The position numbers and the translations under genes are program-made. Below, one piece after another: positions 51,541-60,601 of a stretch of 64,000 bases of DNA. The stretch's first letter is position 1. Each line of letters begins with the position of its first letter. This DNA is from JAKPQD01 sp029572965 (GTDB lineage Bacteria > Bacteroidota > Bacteroidia > Bacteroidales > DTGW01). The notes beneath the pieces are model-generated. The model was not told the origin of the DNA. It saw nothing but the letters and a program-made list of their open reading frames with translations, and searched no databases. The stretch covers positions 1-64,000 of the forward strand of contig DAOSPF010000008.1 in the NCBI GenBank assembly GCA_035374585.1, read 5' to 3'.

Positions 51541-51969
51541 ATGATCCAGACTACCCCTAATAAAGACTTAGAACAATTGCTCAAACCAAACCTGTTTGAG
51601 TCGGTAAACATACTGATAGCAGAAGATGACGAAACCAACTATTTTCTAATTAAGGAATATCTTGAGTTTTCTAATGCCAACCTTATCTGGGCACAGGATG
51701 GGAAAGAAGCTATTGATATTTTAAACCAAAACAACAATATCCATTTAGTACTCATGGACATTCAGATGCCAGTCATGAATGGATATGATGCATTCAACCT
51801 GATAAAAAAATCCCATCCAAAGATACCGGTCATTGCACTATCTGCTTATGCTGTTAGTGGCGATAGGGAAAAAGGGCTTCGCCTTGGCTTCTCTGAATAC
51901 CTCTCCAAACCAGTGTCGCGCAAAAAACTTGTAGAAATTATCCTTCAAAAAATTGAAGGCAGTTGCTAA
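51541..51969 (+). CDS. Single-domain response regulator
   Basis: A 142-residue CheY-like receiver: acidic pair Asp29/Asp30 (IAEDDETN), phospho-acceptor Asp73 (VLMDIQMPVMNG), Ser/Thr position Ser101 (IALSAYA) and Lys123 (LSKPVS). No output domain. The sequence resembles receivers of hybrid histidine kinases. No kinase is adjacent; the only kinase in this window is at 6.7 kb, so a partner cannot be named. It overlaps the convergent rlmD stop by four bases. Confidence 0.92.
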   Translation: MIQTTPNKDLEQLLKPNLFESVNILIAEDDETNYFLIKEYLEFSNANLIWAQDGKEAIDILNQNNNIHLVLMDIQMPVMNGYDAFNLIKKSHPKIPVIALSAYAVSGDREKGLRLGFSEYLSKPVSRKKLVEIILQKIEGSC

Positions 51970-53339
51970 CGTTTCTTTTTAAGCAAAGCAAGCGTTTCTA
52001 CATGATGCGTATTCGGAAACATGTCGTAAGGCCATAATTCCTTAACATCATAAAATTCGCCAAGAAACTTCAAATCCCAAGCCAGTGAAACAGGGTTACA
52101 ACTTAAGTATATCACTGTTTCTGGCTCAGCATACACTATTGCTTTCTTTATCTCCATCAAAGTACCAGAGCGCGGCGGGTCTAAAATTACAACATCAGCT
52201 TTTCCATGTTTATCAACAAAATCACGGGTAAAAGTGTCGAGAATATCACCTACCATAAACTTAAGCCTATTAAAACCATTGGCTTCTGCACTATATTTAG
52301 CATCTTCAATAGCATATTTATTGCCTTCGATACCCAGCACAGAGCATCCATGCTTTGACAAAAAAGAAGGTATTGTCCCCACTCCGGTATAAAGGTCATA
52401 AACAAACTTCCCAAGAGAAACCTCAGCTATTTGAGCAATTTTATTGAAAATATTGACTGCTTGCAACGGATTTGGCTGAAAAAACGACTGCGGGCTTATT
52501 CTAAACCTAATCTCATCAAGGGTTTCAAATATGTATTTTTCTCCGGCCACATAAATATACTGATAATCCTCATATCTGGCATCATTACCCCTAATAACGC
52601 AACAATAAACAGAAACAACAAACGAAAACCTCTCCATTATCTGATTTAGCAAAGTATTAATCATTTCTGTATTGTTTTCTGAAACCTGAAGAATCAGCAT
52701 CCATTTATCATCCAAATTTTTACGCAATGTTACCCCCCGCAAAAGTCCTTGCTTAGACTGATAATCATAAACAGAACAATTTATTTCACTGGCTTTATCA
52801 ACTATAAACTTGCACACCTCAATCGATTTGGAGTCCATCAACAAGCATTCTTCTACTTTAAATACCTGTTGTGGATTTCCCGAAGGATGAAAACCAAACA
52901 TAATGTTATTATCGCCATTAACACCTATTTCATTGGCAAAAGCAAAGTCTAATTTATTCCTGTAAGCAAAAATATTAGGCGAAGCAATTGTTTTATGAAG
53001 ATTACCAGCCTTTATCTCATATTTATCAAGGGCATTGATAAGTATCTGACGCTTTAAAACAAGTTGATGCAGATATTGAATATGGCTCCAATTGCAGCCT
53101 CCACACTGAACAAAATGTTTACATGCAGGTTTTTGTCTATAACACGAAGCATTTAATATTTTCGAGATTGAACCTTCTAAGAATGCCTTTTTCTGACGTT
53201 TAGCAATATTCAGGTTTACAAATTCACCAGGTATGCCGCCTTCTAAAAAGACATTTCTGTTTTTCCATTTCCCTATTGACTTGCCCGACGAATGAAGCCC
53301 AACAAGCTCAACATTCTCAACATCATGAAATTTTTGCAT
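51966..53339 (-). CDS. rlmD: 23S rRNA (uracil-C5)-methyltransferase, RlmD type
   Basis: A 457-residue protein with an N-terminal TRAM domain (about 5-60), an iron-sulfur cysteine set Cys73-x5-Cys79-x2-Cys82 (CKHFVQCGGCNW), and a SAM-dependent methyltransferase domain with VYDLYTGVGTIPSFLS, VVILDPPRSG and the nucleophilic Cys in YLSCNPVSLAWD. This fits RlmD/RumA enzymes that methylate U1939-type positions; paralogues of other specificity exist, so the exact site is inferred. Its 5' leader borders the scaffold gap. Confidence 0.92.
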   Translation of the reverse strand: MQKFHDVENVELVGLHSSGKSIGKWKNRNVFLEGGIPGEFVNLNIAKRQKKAFLEGSISKILNASCYRQKPACKHFVQCGGCNWSHIQYLHQLVLKRQILINALDKYEIKAGNLHKTIASPNIFAYRNKLDFAFANEIGVNGDNNIMFGFHPSGNPQQVFKVEECLLMDSKSIEVCKFIVDKASEINCSVYDYQSKQGLLRGVTLRKNLDDKWMLILQVSENNTEMINTLLNQIMERFSFVVSVYCCVIRGNDARYEDYQYIYVAGEKYIFETLDEIRFRISPQSFFQPNPLQAVNIFNKIAQIAEVSLGKFVYDLYTGVGTIPSFLSKHGCSVLGIEGNKYAIEDAKYSAEANGFNRLKFMVGDILDTFTRDFVDKHGKADVVILDPPRSGTLMEIKKAIVYAEPETVIYLSCNPVSLAWDLKFLGEFYDVKELWPYDMFPNTHHVETLALLKKKR

Positions 53340-53722
53340 AATTTGTAAAATAGCCCTGCAAAAATGCTATTTTAGCAGCAAAATAAAAAATTTCAGGNNN
53401 NNNNNNNNNNNNNNNNNNNNNNNNNNNNNNNNNNNNNNNNNNNNNNNNNNNNNNNNNNNNNNNNNNNNNNNNNNNNNNNNNNNNNNNNNNNNNNNNNTTG
53501 TAAAATAGCCCTGCAAAAATGCTATTTTAGCAGCAAAATAAAAAATTTCAGGCGTCACCGAAATGCTGACGCCTGAAACCCAACCATTATTAACCTTAAA
53601 AACTATGAAATAAATACACTTGTATCTGTATAAACGAACAGGTAGCTAAAAAGTTACTCACGTTTGAGTATTTTAATCAAATTTTAATCTTGCTAAGTAG
53701 TTGATTTTTAATAAATAAACAA
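53340..53722. other. Scaffold gap (100 N) with a duplicated 55-base edge and a hairpin
   Basis: The Ns occupy 53398-53497. The 55 bases before them (53343-53397) are identical to the 55 bases after them (53498-53552). Directly on the right is a perfect 12-bp hairpin, TTTCAGGCGTCA (53546-53557) / TGACGCCTGAAA (53567-53578), nine-base loop. The two contigs therefore most likely overlap and no sequence is missing. No gene is visible; the leader of rlmD and of the GT2 gene share it. Confidence 0.9.
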
Positions 53723-54607
53723 ATGCTTTCTATCTGCATCCCCACATACAACTTTTCAGTTTACACACTCGTTCAAAGCCTTTCGCAACAAGCAGTTAAA
53801 GAGCATATAAATACTGAAATCATTGTCATTGATGATTGTTCTTCAGACGAATTCAAAAAAAACAACCAAAACATTAACAACTTATCTTTGGTAAAGTATA
53901 TTGAACTACCTAAAAACATTGGCCGTTCAAAAATACGCAACCTGTTTTTACAATATGCCCGTTTTGATTGCCTTCTGTTTATCGACTGTGACGCCAAAGT
54001 CTTTCGCGATGATTTTATCCGCCATTATATTGAAAACATTGGGAAAGCTGAAATCATTGTTGGAGGAGTGGCTTATGACAAAGAAAAGCCAAAGAAATCA
54101 ATCAGGCTTAGATGGGAATACGGGCATAAAAGAGAATATACACCTTTAGGCAACAGGTTAATGAAGCCATACGACTCATTCAAGACCTTCAATTTTCTGA
54201 CATCTCGCAACCTGATTGAAAATATTGGGTTTGACCAAAGTATTAGTAAATATGGACATGAAGACACCTTATTTGGTATAGCCTTAAAAAATGCAGGCGT
54301 TTCCATATTACACATTGACAATCCACTTATTCATATTGGACTTGAGCCTAATAATATTTTTCTTAGCAAGACCCAAAAAGCTATTGACGGGCTTTGGGAA
54401 TTATATTCCTCCCGAAAGTTTGATAAAAATTCAAATATTCGATTATTGAACACCTATCTTAACTTAAACATTGCTATTAGCAAGTGTTTAGCTTTATCTT
54501 TTCCTGTTTTTTCAACACTTTTGAAAATCACAATTTGGTTTGGTTTGCCTTCCTTGGTTTTATTCGATTTGTATAAGCTAAGTTACCTTTGTAAAATAGC
54601 CAAATAA
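53723..54607 (+). CDS. Glycosyltransferase family 2 (GT-A)
   Basis: A 294-residue enzyme: LSICIPTYNFSVYTLVQSL at the N-terminus, the nucleotide-sugar region IIVIDDCSSD and the metal-binding DxD-like segment LLFIDCDAKVF, then a likely acceptor-site segment GHEDTLFG with an ED pair. A hydrophobic stretch near the C-terminus (about 250-285) may attach it to the membrane. Donor and acceptor are unknown. The gene stands alone, downstream of the gap, with a small CCTGT/ACAGG hairpin about 70 bases past its stop. Confidence 0.9.
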   Translation: MLSICIPTYNFSVYTLVQSLSQQAVKEHINTEIIVIDDCSSDEFKKNNQNINNLSLVKYIELPKNIGRSKIRNLFLQYARFDCLLFIDCDAKVFRDDFIRHYIENIGKAEIIVGGVAYDKEKPKKSIRLRWEYGHKREYTPLGNRLMKPYDSFKTFNFLTSRNLIENIGFDQSISKYGHEDTLFGIALKNAGVSILHIDNPLIHIGLEPNNIFLSKTQKAIDGLWELYSSRKFDKNSNIRLLNTYLNLNIAISKCLALSFPVFSTLLKITIWFGLPSLVLFDLYKLSYLCKIAK

Positions 54608-54779
54608 AAAGTCTTTTATATTCTAAAATCCGGAAAAGCTTCAATAAATAAAGATAAAACAATAAAAAGAGAAAAAACCTGTCATCCCAACAGGCGTTAA
54701 TTTGACAATATCAGAAAAAAATTCTCTGTACAAGGGAGATATTAAATTTTGAATAAATAAGAAGCTTCATAAAAATTTT

Positions 54780-54787
54780 TATATTTG
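54780..54787 (+). promoter_or_regulatory. -7 box upstream of secDF
   Basis: TATATTTG at 54780-54787, 45 bases before the ATG; the nearest TTTG (54748-54751) is too distant (28 bases) for a normal -33. Confidence 0.4.
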
Positions 54788-54832
54788 CGGTTCTATTTTA
54801 GAAAAATTATAAACTATTAAATACCATTACAC

Positions 54833-57800
54833 ATGCAGAATAAAGGAGCTATTAAATTACTGACCATTTTGCTTACACTGGTATGCTTGTACCAGTTGTC
54901 TTTTACACTTGTTACATACATATACGAAAAGAAAGCAAAAAACTATGCCCAAGGCGACCTCAATAAAGAAACTATGTATTTAGATTCAATTGCGGGCAAA
55001 GAAGTATATAATTTTTTGTATTTAAAAAAATTCACTTACCGTGATTGCAAAGAGCGTGAGATTAACCTTGGGCTCGACCTTAAAGGTGGGATGAACGTGG
55101 TTCTTGAAATTTCAGTTGCAGACATCGTTAATGCCTTGTCAAACTATAGCCAGGACAGTACTTACCTCAAAGCCATGTCTATTGCACGAGAAAATTTGAA
55201 AACCAGCCAAAAAGACTTTATTACATTATTTGGCGAAGCATTTAAACAAGTTGACCCTAATGCCCGCATGGCAGCTATTTTTGGCACGCGCGAGCTGAAA
55301 GATAAAATCAACTATAACACCAGTAATGAAGAAGTACTTAAAGTATTGAGAGAAAAATCAAATGGCGCTATTGACAACTCTTTCAAAATTCTTCGCACCC
55401 GTATCGACAAATTTGGGGTTGTATCTCCAAATATCCAGAAAATGGAAACTGCAGGCCGTTTGCTTGTAGAACTTCCTGGTGTTAAAGACCCAAAACGTGT
55501 ACGCAAGCTCTTACAAGGGGCTGCAAACTTAGAGTTTTGGGAAACATACGAAAATAGTGAAATATACAATTCTTTATTAGAAGCCAATAAACGAATTAAA
55601 GCTTTAGAAGAGTCAGGCGCTGTTGATACAACAAAAACAGCCACTAATGCTACAAACAATTCAGCAAAAGCTAATAAAAATGTTGCTAAAAAAGATTCAA
55701 CAAAAGCAGAAGTGGCATTGCTTGAAAAATTACAAAAAGATACTACAAAAACTGATTCTATATCAACACCATCACAATTTAACAAAGAGTATCCCTTATT
55801 TGCATTATTACGTCCGGCTATCACACGAGACAACCAGCTTATGCCAGGTTCAGTAGTTGGATATGCCAGTCATATTGACACTGCTAAAATTAACTTTTAC
55901 CTTAACCAGAAACAAGTTCGCAGTGCTTTTCCACGTGATGTAAAATTTTTATGGGCTGTAAAAGCAGTTAAATACGACCCATCAGGGTCAACTTTTGAGC
56001 TTCATGCTATTAAAGTTACCAGCCGCGACGGCCGTGCACCGCTTACCGGAGATGTTGTAGTAAGTGCACGCTCAGACTTTAACCAAAAACAGGCTACAGC
56101 TTCTGAAGTTTCTATGAGCATGAACGGTGAAGGAACAAAAATATGGGCCCGTTTGACACGCGACAATATTGGACGTTGTATAGCTATTGTTCTTGACAAC
56201 GCTGTATATTCGGCCCCTCGGGTAAACAGCGAAATTAACGGCGGGAACTCTCAAATCACAGGCGACTTCACAAAAGAAGAAGCCGACGACTTAGCTAACG
56301 TGCTCGAGTCTGGTAAACTACCTGCCCCGGCACATATTATTCAGGAAACTATTGTAGGCCCTACCCTTGGTAAAGAGTCTATTATATCCGGTTTGCTATC
56401 ATTCCTTGTTGCTTTTATAGCAGTATTGCTCTATATGTGGCTATATTATAGCAGAGCAGGTGCTGTTGCAAACGTTGCATTGTTTGCAAACGTTGTGTTC
56501 CTTTTAGGCACTATCACCTCATTAGGTACAGTATTAACTTTGCCTGGTATTGCCGGTATGGTACTTACTCTGGCTATGGCAGTTGACGGTAACATTATTA
56601 TTTATGAGCGTATCCGTGAAGAAGTAAGGGCTGGTAAAGGTATAAGGCTTGCCGTTAAAGATGGATTCTGGCATGCATATTCAGCTATTATTGACGGCCA
56701 CGTTACCACAATTTTGACAGGTATTGTGCTTTTCATCTTTGGCTCAGGCCCAATCCAGGGTTTTGCTGTAACCCTTATCATTGGTTTATTACTTTCATTG
56801 TTTTCTTCAATATTCATTGCCCGTTTGATGTTTGAATGGATGATGGACAAAGAATTCCACATCAGTATTGGAAATAAATACACCATGGAAATCTTTAAAC
56901 ATATTAATATAGACTTTATCGGGCTTCGTAAGAAAATGTACATTATCTCTTCTATCTTAATTGGGATTGGTATAGTATCGTTATTTATAAGAGGTTTAGA
57001 CCCTAGTGTTGAGTTTACCGGTGGCCGTACTTATATAGTAAGGTTTGAGAAACCTGTAAAAACTACAGAAATTCGTAATATGTTGACCCCAACCATGCAA
57101 TCTGCCCCTGAGGTGAAAACATTTGGAGAAGACAACCAGGTAAAAATTACCACCAAATATTTGATTGATGATAAATCTGCAATAGCAGATTCGTTAGTAG
57201 AAGTAGCCCTTTTCAAAGGCTTGTCTTCAAAACTTCCTTCAGGTATGGACTTTACCCAATTTACCGAACAGCAACAAGGCAAAGCATACGGTTTGATGAG
57301 TGCGCAAAAAGTTGACCCTGTTATGTCAAAAGACTTGGTATATCAAGCATTCCTTGCTGTAATATTTGGTTTGATTATCATCTTTATTTATATAGCGATA
57401 AGATTTAAAAACTGGAAGTACGGACTAGGGGGCGTTATTGCTTTGTTTCATGATACCATGATTATCATTGGGTTATTCTCATTGCTGTACAAATTTTTAC
57501 CGTTCAGCCTTGAAGTTGACCAACAATTTATTGCTGCGTTGCTTACTATCATTGGATATTCAATTATGGACACGGTTATTATTTTTGACCGAATCCGTGA
57601 ATACAACAAACTGTATCCAAAACGCGCTTTGGCCGAAAATATCAACGGAGCAATCAACACTACACTGGGACGAACAATTAATACTTCAGGTACTACCATA
57701 GTAACATTGCTTGTAATATTTATCTTTGGCGGCGAAATGCTCCAAGGCTTTGTATTTGCGCTTCTTATCGGGGTTATAGCTGGTACATATTCATCTGTAT

Positions 57801-57862
57801 CAATTGCAACACCAATAGCTTACGATTTGATCAACATGATAAGCAAAAAAAAGAAAGCATAA
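54833..57862 (+). CDS. secDF: Protein translocase subunit SecDF (fused)
   Basis: A 1009-residue fusion of SecD and SecF, the proton-driven motor that pulls proteins through SecYEG. The SecD half has a first helix (about 8-27), LGLDLKGGMNVVLEI, the periplasmic P1 domain, the D-E-region GKLPAPAHIIQE and AVDGNIIIYERIREE (Asp in helix 4). The SecF half starts near residue 680 with EFTGGRTYIVRFE and MDTVIIFDRIREYNK. Within P1, about residues 255-310, is a low-complexity Thr/Lys/Asn/Ala insertion not typical of SecD. Fused SecDF is the usual form in Bacteroidetes. A terminator follows. Confidence 0.97.
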   Translation: MQNKGAIKLLTILLTLVCLYQLSFTLVTYIYEKKAKNYAQGDLNKETMYLDSIAGKEVYNFLYLKKFTYRDCKEREINLGLDLKGGMNVVLEISVADIVNALSNYSQDSTYLKAMSIARENLKTSQKDFITLFGEAFKQVDPNARMAAIFGTRELKDKINYNTSNEEVLKVLREKSNGAIDNSFKILRTRIDKFGVVSPNIQKMETAGRLLVELPGVKDPKRVRKLLQGAANLEFWETYENSEIYNSLLEANKRIKALEESGAVDTTKTATNATNNSAKANKNVAKKDSTKAEVALLEKLQKDTTKTDSISTPSQFNKEYPLFALLRPAITRDNQLMPGSVVGYASHIDTAKINFYLNQKQVRSAFPRDVKFLWAVKAVKYDPSGSTFELHAIKVTSRDGRAPLTGDVVVSARSDFNQKQATASEVSMSMNGEGTKIWARLTRDNIGRCIAIVLDNAVYSAPRVNSEINGGNSQITGDFTKEEADDLANVLESGKLPAPAHIIQETIVGPTLGKESIISGLLSFLVAFIAVLLYMWLYYSRAGAVANVALFANVVFLLGTITSLGTVLTLPGIAGMVLTLAMAVDGNIIIYERIREEVRAGKGIRLAVKDGFWHAYSAIIDGHVTTILTGIVLFIFGSGPIQGFAVTLIIGLLLSLFSSIFIARLMFEWMMDKEFHISIGNKYTMEIFKHINIDFIGLRKKMYIISSILIGIGIVSLFIRGLDPSVEFTGGRTYIVRFEKPVKTTEIRNMLTPTMQSAPEVKTFGEDNQVKITTKYLIDDKSAIADSLVEVALFKGLSSKLPSGMDFTQFTEQQQGKAYGLMSAQKVDPVMSKDLVYQAFLAVIFGLIIIFIYIAIRFKNWKYGLGGVIALFHDTMIIIGLFSLLYKFLPFSLEVDQQFIAALLTIIGYSIMDTVIIFDRIREYNKLYPKRALAENINGAINTTLGRTINTSGTTIVTLLVIFIFGGEMLQGFVFALLIGVIAGTYSSVSIATPIAYDLINMISKKKKA

Positions 57863-57880
57863 TTCTTTAAATAATTTATA

Positions 57881-57914
57881 AAAAAGCGGGATGTCAAATA
57901 TGTCCCGCTTTTTT
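57881..57914 (+). terminator. Terminator of secDF
   Basis: AAAAAGCGGGA (57881-57891) and TCCCGCTTTTT (from 57903) form an 11-bp stem followed by more T, 19 bases after the stop. Confidence 0.85.
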
Positions 57915-57962
57915 ATTTTACAACTTATCGCTAATTTTGAACTTACTTGAAATAGATGGCTG

Positions 57963-58475
57963 ATGGATAATTTTAGTAAAATCACAGACGATTCACAAAA
58001 CAGAGAATACTCCAATGACGAAATAACTGTATTTTGGAAGCCTGGAAAATGCGTACATGCTACAACCTGCTATAAAGAACTAATTGAGGTATTCAATCCA
58101 CGGCGTCGCCCTTGGGTCAATATGTACGGAGCCCCTACCGAACGCATTATAGAAATAGTAAATAAATGTCCTACGGAAGCACTCACTTACAAATGGAATG
58201 ACGAGGCTAAAAACAAGGAAACCATAAACCTCAAAAACGAAAGGCTAAAAAAGGGCGAGGGACAAAATGTTACCAGCCAACAAGCTAAGCCTGTTACCAT
58301 ACAAGTTATGCGTGATGGGCCATTGGTCGTTCAAGGAGACTTTGAGGTTTTTGACGAAAAAGGCAATAAACTTAAACACATGATTATGACCTCGTTTTGC
58401 AGGTGCGGGGCATCAAACAGCCAGCCTTTTTGCGATGGTTACCATAGAAAAATTGGTTTTAACTCTGAAAAATAA
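57963..58475 (+). CDS. YjdI-like Fe-S domain fused to a CDGSH iron-sulfur domain
   Basis: A 170-residue soluble protein. Residues about 15-80 resemble YjdI/Fer4_19 mono-cluster domains (VFWKPGKCVHATTC, Cys30 and Cys36, NKCPTEAL with Cys69). Residues about 110-165 are a CDGSH domain with the 3Cys-1His ligand set Cys146, Cys148, Cys157 and His161 (FCRCGASNSQPFCDGYH), expected to hold a labile [2Fe-2S] cluster. The ATG at 57963 is used because the ATG six bases earlier soon stops. A single-CDGSH gene follows after six bases. Role: probably electron transfer or iron/redox handling, unproven. Confidence 0.9.
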   Translation: MDNFSKITDDSQNREYSNDEITVFWKPGKCVHATTCYKELIEVFNPRRRPWVNMYGAPTERIIEIVNKCPTEALTYKWNDEAKNKETINLKNERLKKGEGQNVTSQQAKPVTIQVMRDGPLVVQGDFEVFDEKGNKLKHMIMTSFCRCGASNSQPFCDGYHRKIGFNSEK

Positions 58476-58481
58476 ACCGTA

Positions 58482-58673
58482 ATGGAAATTTCAAATAACA
58501 ATATCCCCGAATTCAAAGTTATAGCTAATGGCCCGCTACATGTAAAGGGCAAAATAACGCTTATCAACACTAATGGCGAAAAGCAAGAGCTTGAAGAAAC
58601 ATGGCTTTGCCGTTGTGGCAACTCGAAAAACAAACCATTCTGTGATGGTTCGCACAAAACTGCCGGATTTTAG
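58482..58673 (+). CDS. Small CDGSH iron-sulfur protein
   Basis: A 63-residue protein, a single CDGSH domain with Cys43, Cys45, Cys54 and His58 (LCRCGNSKNKPFCDGSH). Similar to the C-terminal half of the preceding protein, hence likely a duplicate, and co-transcribed (six-base gap). Bacterial small CDGSH proteins bind [2Fe-2S] and are thought to act in redox or iron-sulfur transfer. Its last bases overlap the sucC stop on the other strand. Confidence 0.9.
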   Translation: MEISNNNIPEFKVIANGPLHVKGKITLINTNGEKQELEETWLCRCGNSKNKPFCDGSHKTAGF

Positions 58674-59869
58674 CATTGAGCCGTAACAGCTTTTTTCACC
58701 AGTTCTGCAGCTTCTTCCAAGGTTGTGGCTGTCATAACTTTCAATCCGGAAGATACTAATAAATCTCTGCCCTCTTTTGCATTTGTTCCTTGCAACCGAA
58801 CTATAATTGGTATTTTTATTTCACCCACATTTTTAAAAGCATCAGCAATGCCCTGAGCAACTCTGTCGCAACGAACAATACCCCCAAATATATTGACCAG
58901 TATAGCTTTGACGTTTTTATCTTTCAGGATAATCCTAAACCCGGCCTCTACAGTTTTAGCACTGGCAGCACCTCCAACATCAAGGAAATTAGCCGGATTA
59001 CCTCCTGAAAGCTTTATTATATCCATAGTAGCCATGGCTAACCCTGCTCCATTAACCATACACCCAACATTTCCATCGAGCTTAACAAAATTAAGCCCAT
59101 GCAAAGCAGCCTCTGCCTCAGCAGGGTCTTCTTCATCAATATCCCTAAGTCCTACCAAAGATGGCTGTCGGTATAGAGCGTTATCGTCTATCACAACTTT
59201 AGCATCAGCTACCAGAAGCTTGTCATCAGATGTTTTTACGAGAGGGTTAACTTCTATCATACTTGCATCAAGCTTTTCAAAAGCCAAAAACATATTACCC
59301 AGCAAAAGCAAAAACTCATTGACTAATTTGCCCGTCAAACCAATATTATAGGCAATTTTGCGAGACTGATAATCGTGAAGCCCAATCTTTGTATCTATTA
59401 ATTCGGTATAAATAACATCAGCATTGGAAGCTGCAACAGTCTCTATATCCATCCCGCCTTTGGCCGAATAAACAATGGCATACATGCCCTTGTCGCGGTT
59501 AAGCAAAATGCTCAGATAGAACTCTTTGATTTCCGAAACTCCAGTATAATAAACACTTTGCTCGACAAGGACTTTTCTGACCAGCTTACCTTTAGGGCCT
59601 GTTTGTGGTGTAACCAACGTCATTCCCAGCATATCATGAGCATAATGCTTTACTTCTTCAAGATTATGAGCTACCTTAACACCTCCGCTTTTTCCCCTGC
59701 CCCCGGCATGTACCTGGGCTTTAACAGCCCATGCATTCGTACCAGTTTTATCAGCTATCTTCTTTGCTACCTCAATGGCAGCACCAGCCGATTGGGCAAC
59801 AAAACCTTCCGGTACAGGAACCCCGTATTGTTTCAAAAGCTGTTTTGACTGATATTCATGTAAGTTCAT
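58670..59869 (-). CDS. sucC: Succinyl-CoA synthetase, beta subunit
   Basis: A 399-residue protein read from ATG 59869 (MNLHEYQSKQLLKQYGVPVPEG, the conserved start; the frame extends three codons further). ATP-grasp N-terminal domain with VKAQVHAGGRGKSGGVK, EVNPLVKTSDDKLLVADAKVV (parts: IEVNPL, VADAKV) and the C-terminal ligase domain with NGAGLAMATMDIIKL, LDVGGAA and VNIFGGIVRCD. With the alpha subunit, not in this window, it makes ATP from succinyl-CoA. Four-base overlap at the 3' end with the CDGSH gene. Confidence 0.96.
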   Translation of the reverse strand: MNLHEYQSKQLLKQYGVPVPEGFVAQSAGAAIEVAKKIADKTGTNAWAVKAQVHAGGRGKSGGVKVAHNLEEVKHYAHDMLGMTLVTPQTGPKGKLVRKVLVEQSVYYTGVSEIKEFYLSILLNRDKGMYAIVYSAKGGMDIETVAASNADVIYTELIDTKIGLHDYQSRKIAYNIGLTGKLVNEFLLLLGNMFLAFEKLDASMIEVNPLVKTSDDKLLVADAKVVIDDNALYRQPSLVGLRDIDEEDPAEAEAALHGLNFVKLDGNVGCMVNGAGLAMATMDIIKLSGGNPANFLDVGGAASAKTVEAGFRIILKDKNVKAILVNIFGGIVRCDRVAQGIADAFKNVGEIKIPIIVRLQGTNAKEGRDLLVSSGLKVMTATTLEEAAELVKKAVTAQC

Positions 59870-60021
59870 GATGACCAATTACTGATGACTAATGACTGAT
59901 TAAAACAATATCATTCGCTTTATTCAGATAAATTCATGCAGATGAAAGGTTATTATAGATTCTGCTTTTTATAAAGATAAAACTTTTTTATTTTCGCAAC
60001 TACAATGATTAACCAAAACCA

Positions 60022-60558
60022 ATGCGAAAACTACTCAACAGCGAACTGAAAAGACTTACCCCCGATGAATTTAAAAAAGCCGACAAAATACCTGTTATCA
60101 TTGTACTCGATAATATTAGGAGCCAACACAACGTTGGCGCTGTATTCCGCACATCTGACGCATTTTTGATTGAGGCTATATGCTTGTGCGGTATTACGGC
60201 TACACCTCCTAACGCCGAGATACATAAAGCTGCTTTAGGTGCTGAAGATACTGTTGACTGGAAATACTACAAAACAACATCTGAGGCTATTTCAGAACTA
60301 AAAGAGGCGGGTTATTCTATTATTACTGTTGAACAAGCTGAAAATTCAACTCCTCTGGAGAAATTTCATGCCCACTCTACAAAAAAATATGCCATCGTTT
60401 TTGGTAACGAAGTAAAAGGCGTTGACCAGGAGATTGTTGACATAAGCGACAAATGCATTGAGCTTGCCCAGTATGGGACAAAACATTCTATCAATGTTTC
60501 GGTCATTGCAGGCATAGTAATTTGGGAACTTTTCAAACAACTAAAGCTGGAAAGATAA
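60022..60558 (+). CDS. TrmH/SpoU-family RNA 2'-O-methyltransferase
   Basis: A 178-residue SPOUT methyltransferase: motif 1 LDNIRSQHNVGAVFRTSDAF, motif 2 YAIVFGNEVKGV and motif 3 YGTKHSINVSVIAGIVIWEL (knotted SAM site). It lacks an N-terminal substrate-binding domain seen in RlmB, so tRNA or rRNA target remains open. Short leader, then the TonB receptor gene after 43 bases on the same strand. Confidence 0.93.
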   Translation: MRKLLNSELKRLTPDEFKKADKIPVIIVLDNIRSQHNVGAVFRTSDAFLIEAICLCGITATPPNAEIHKAALGAEDTVDWKYYKTTSEAISELKEAGYSIITVEQAENSTPLEKFHAHSTKKYAIVFGNEVKGVDQEIVDISDKCIELAQYGTKHSINVSVIAGIVIWELFKQLKLER

Positions 60559-60601
60559 AGGCAACTCAATCAAACTCCATATTTTACTTAACCTCCCCAA
60601 A

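Noticed and set aside
53367..53558. Minus-strand open frame across the Ns
   Set aside because: It exists only because the unknown bases are read as open; the flanking copies are a duplicated contig edge.
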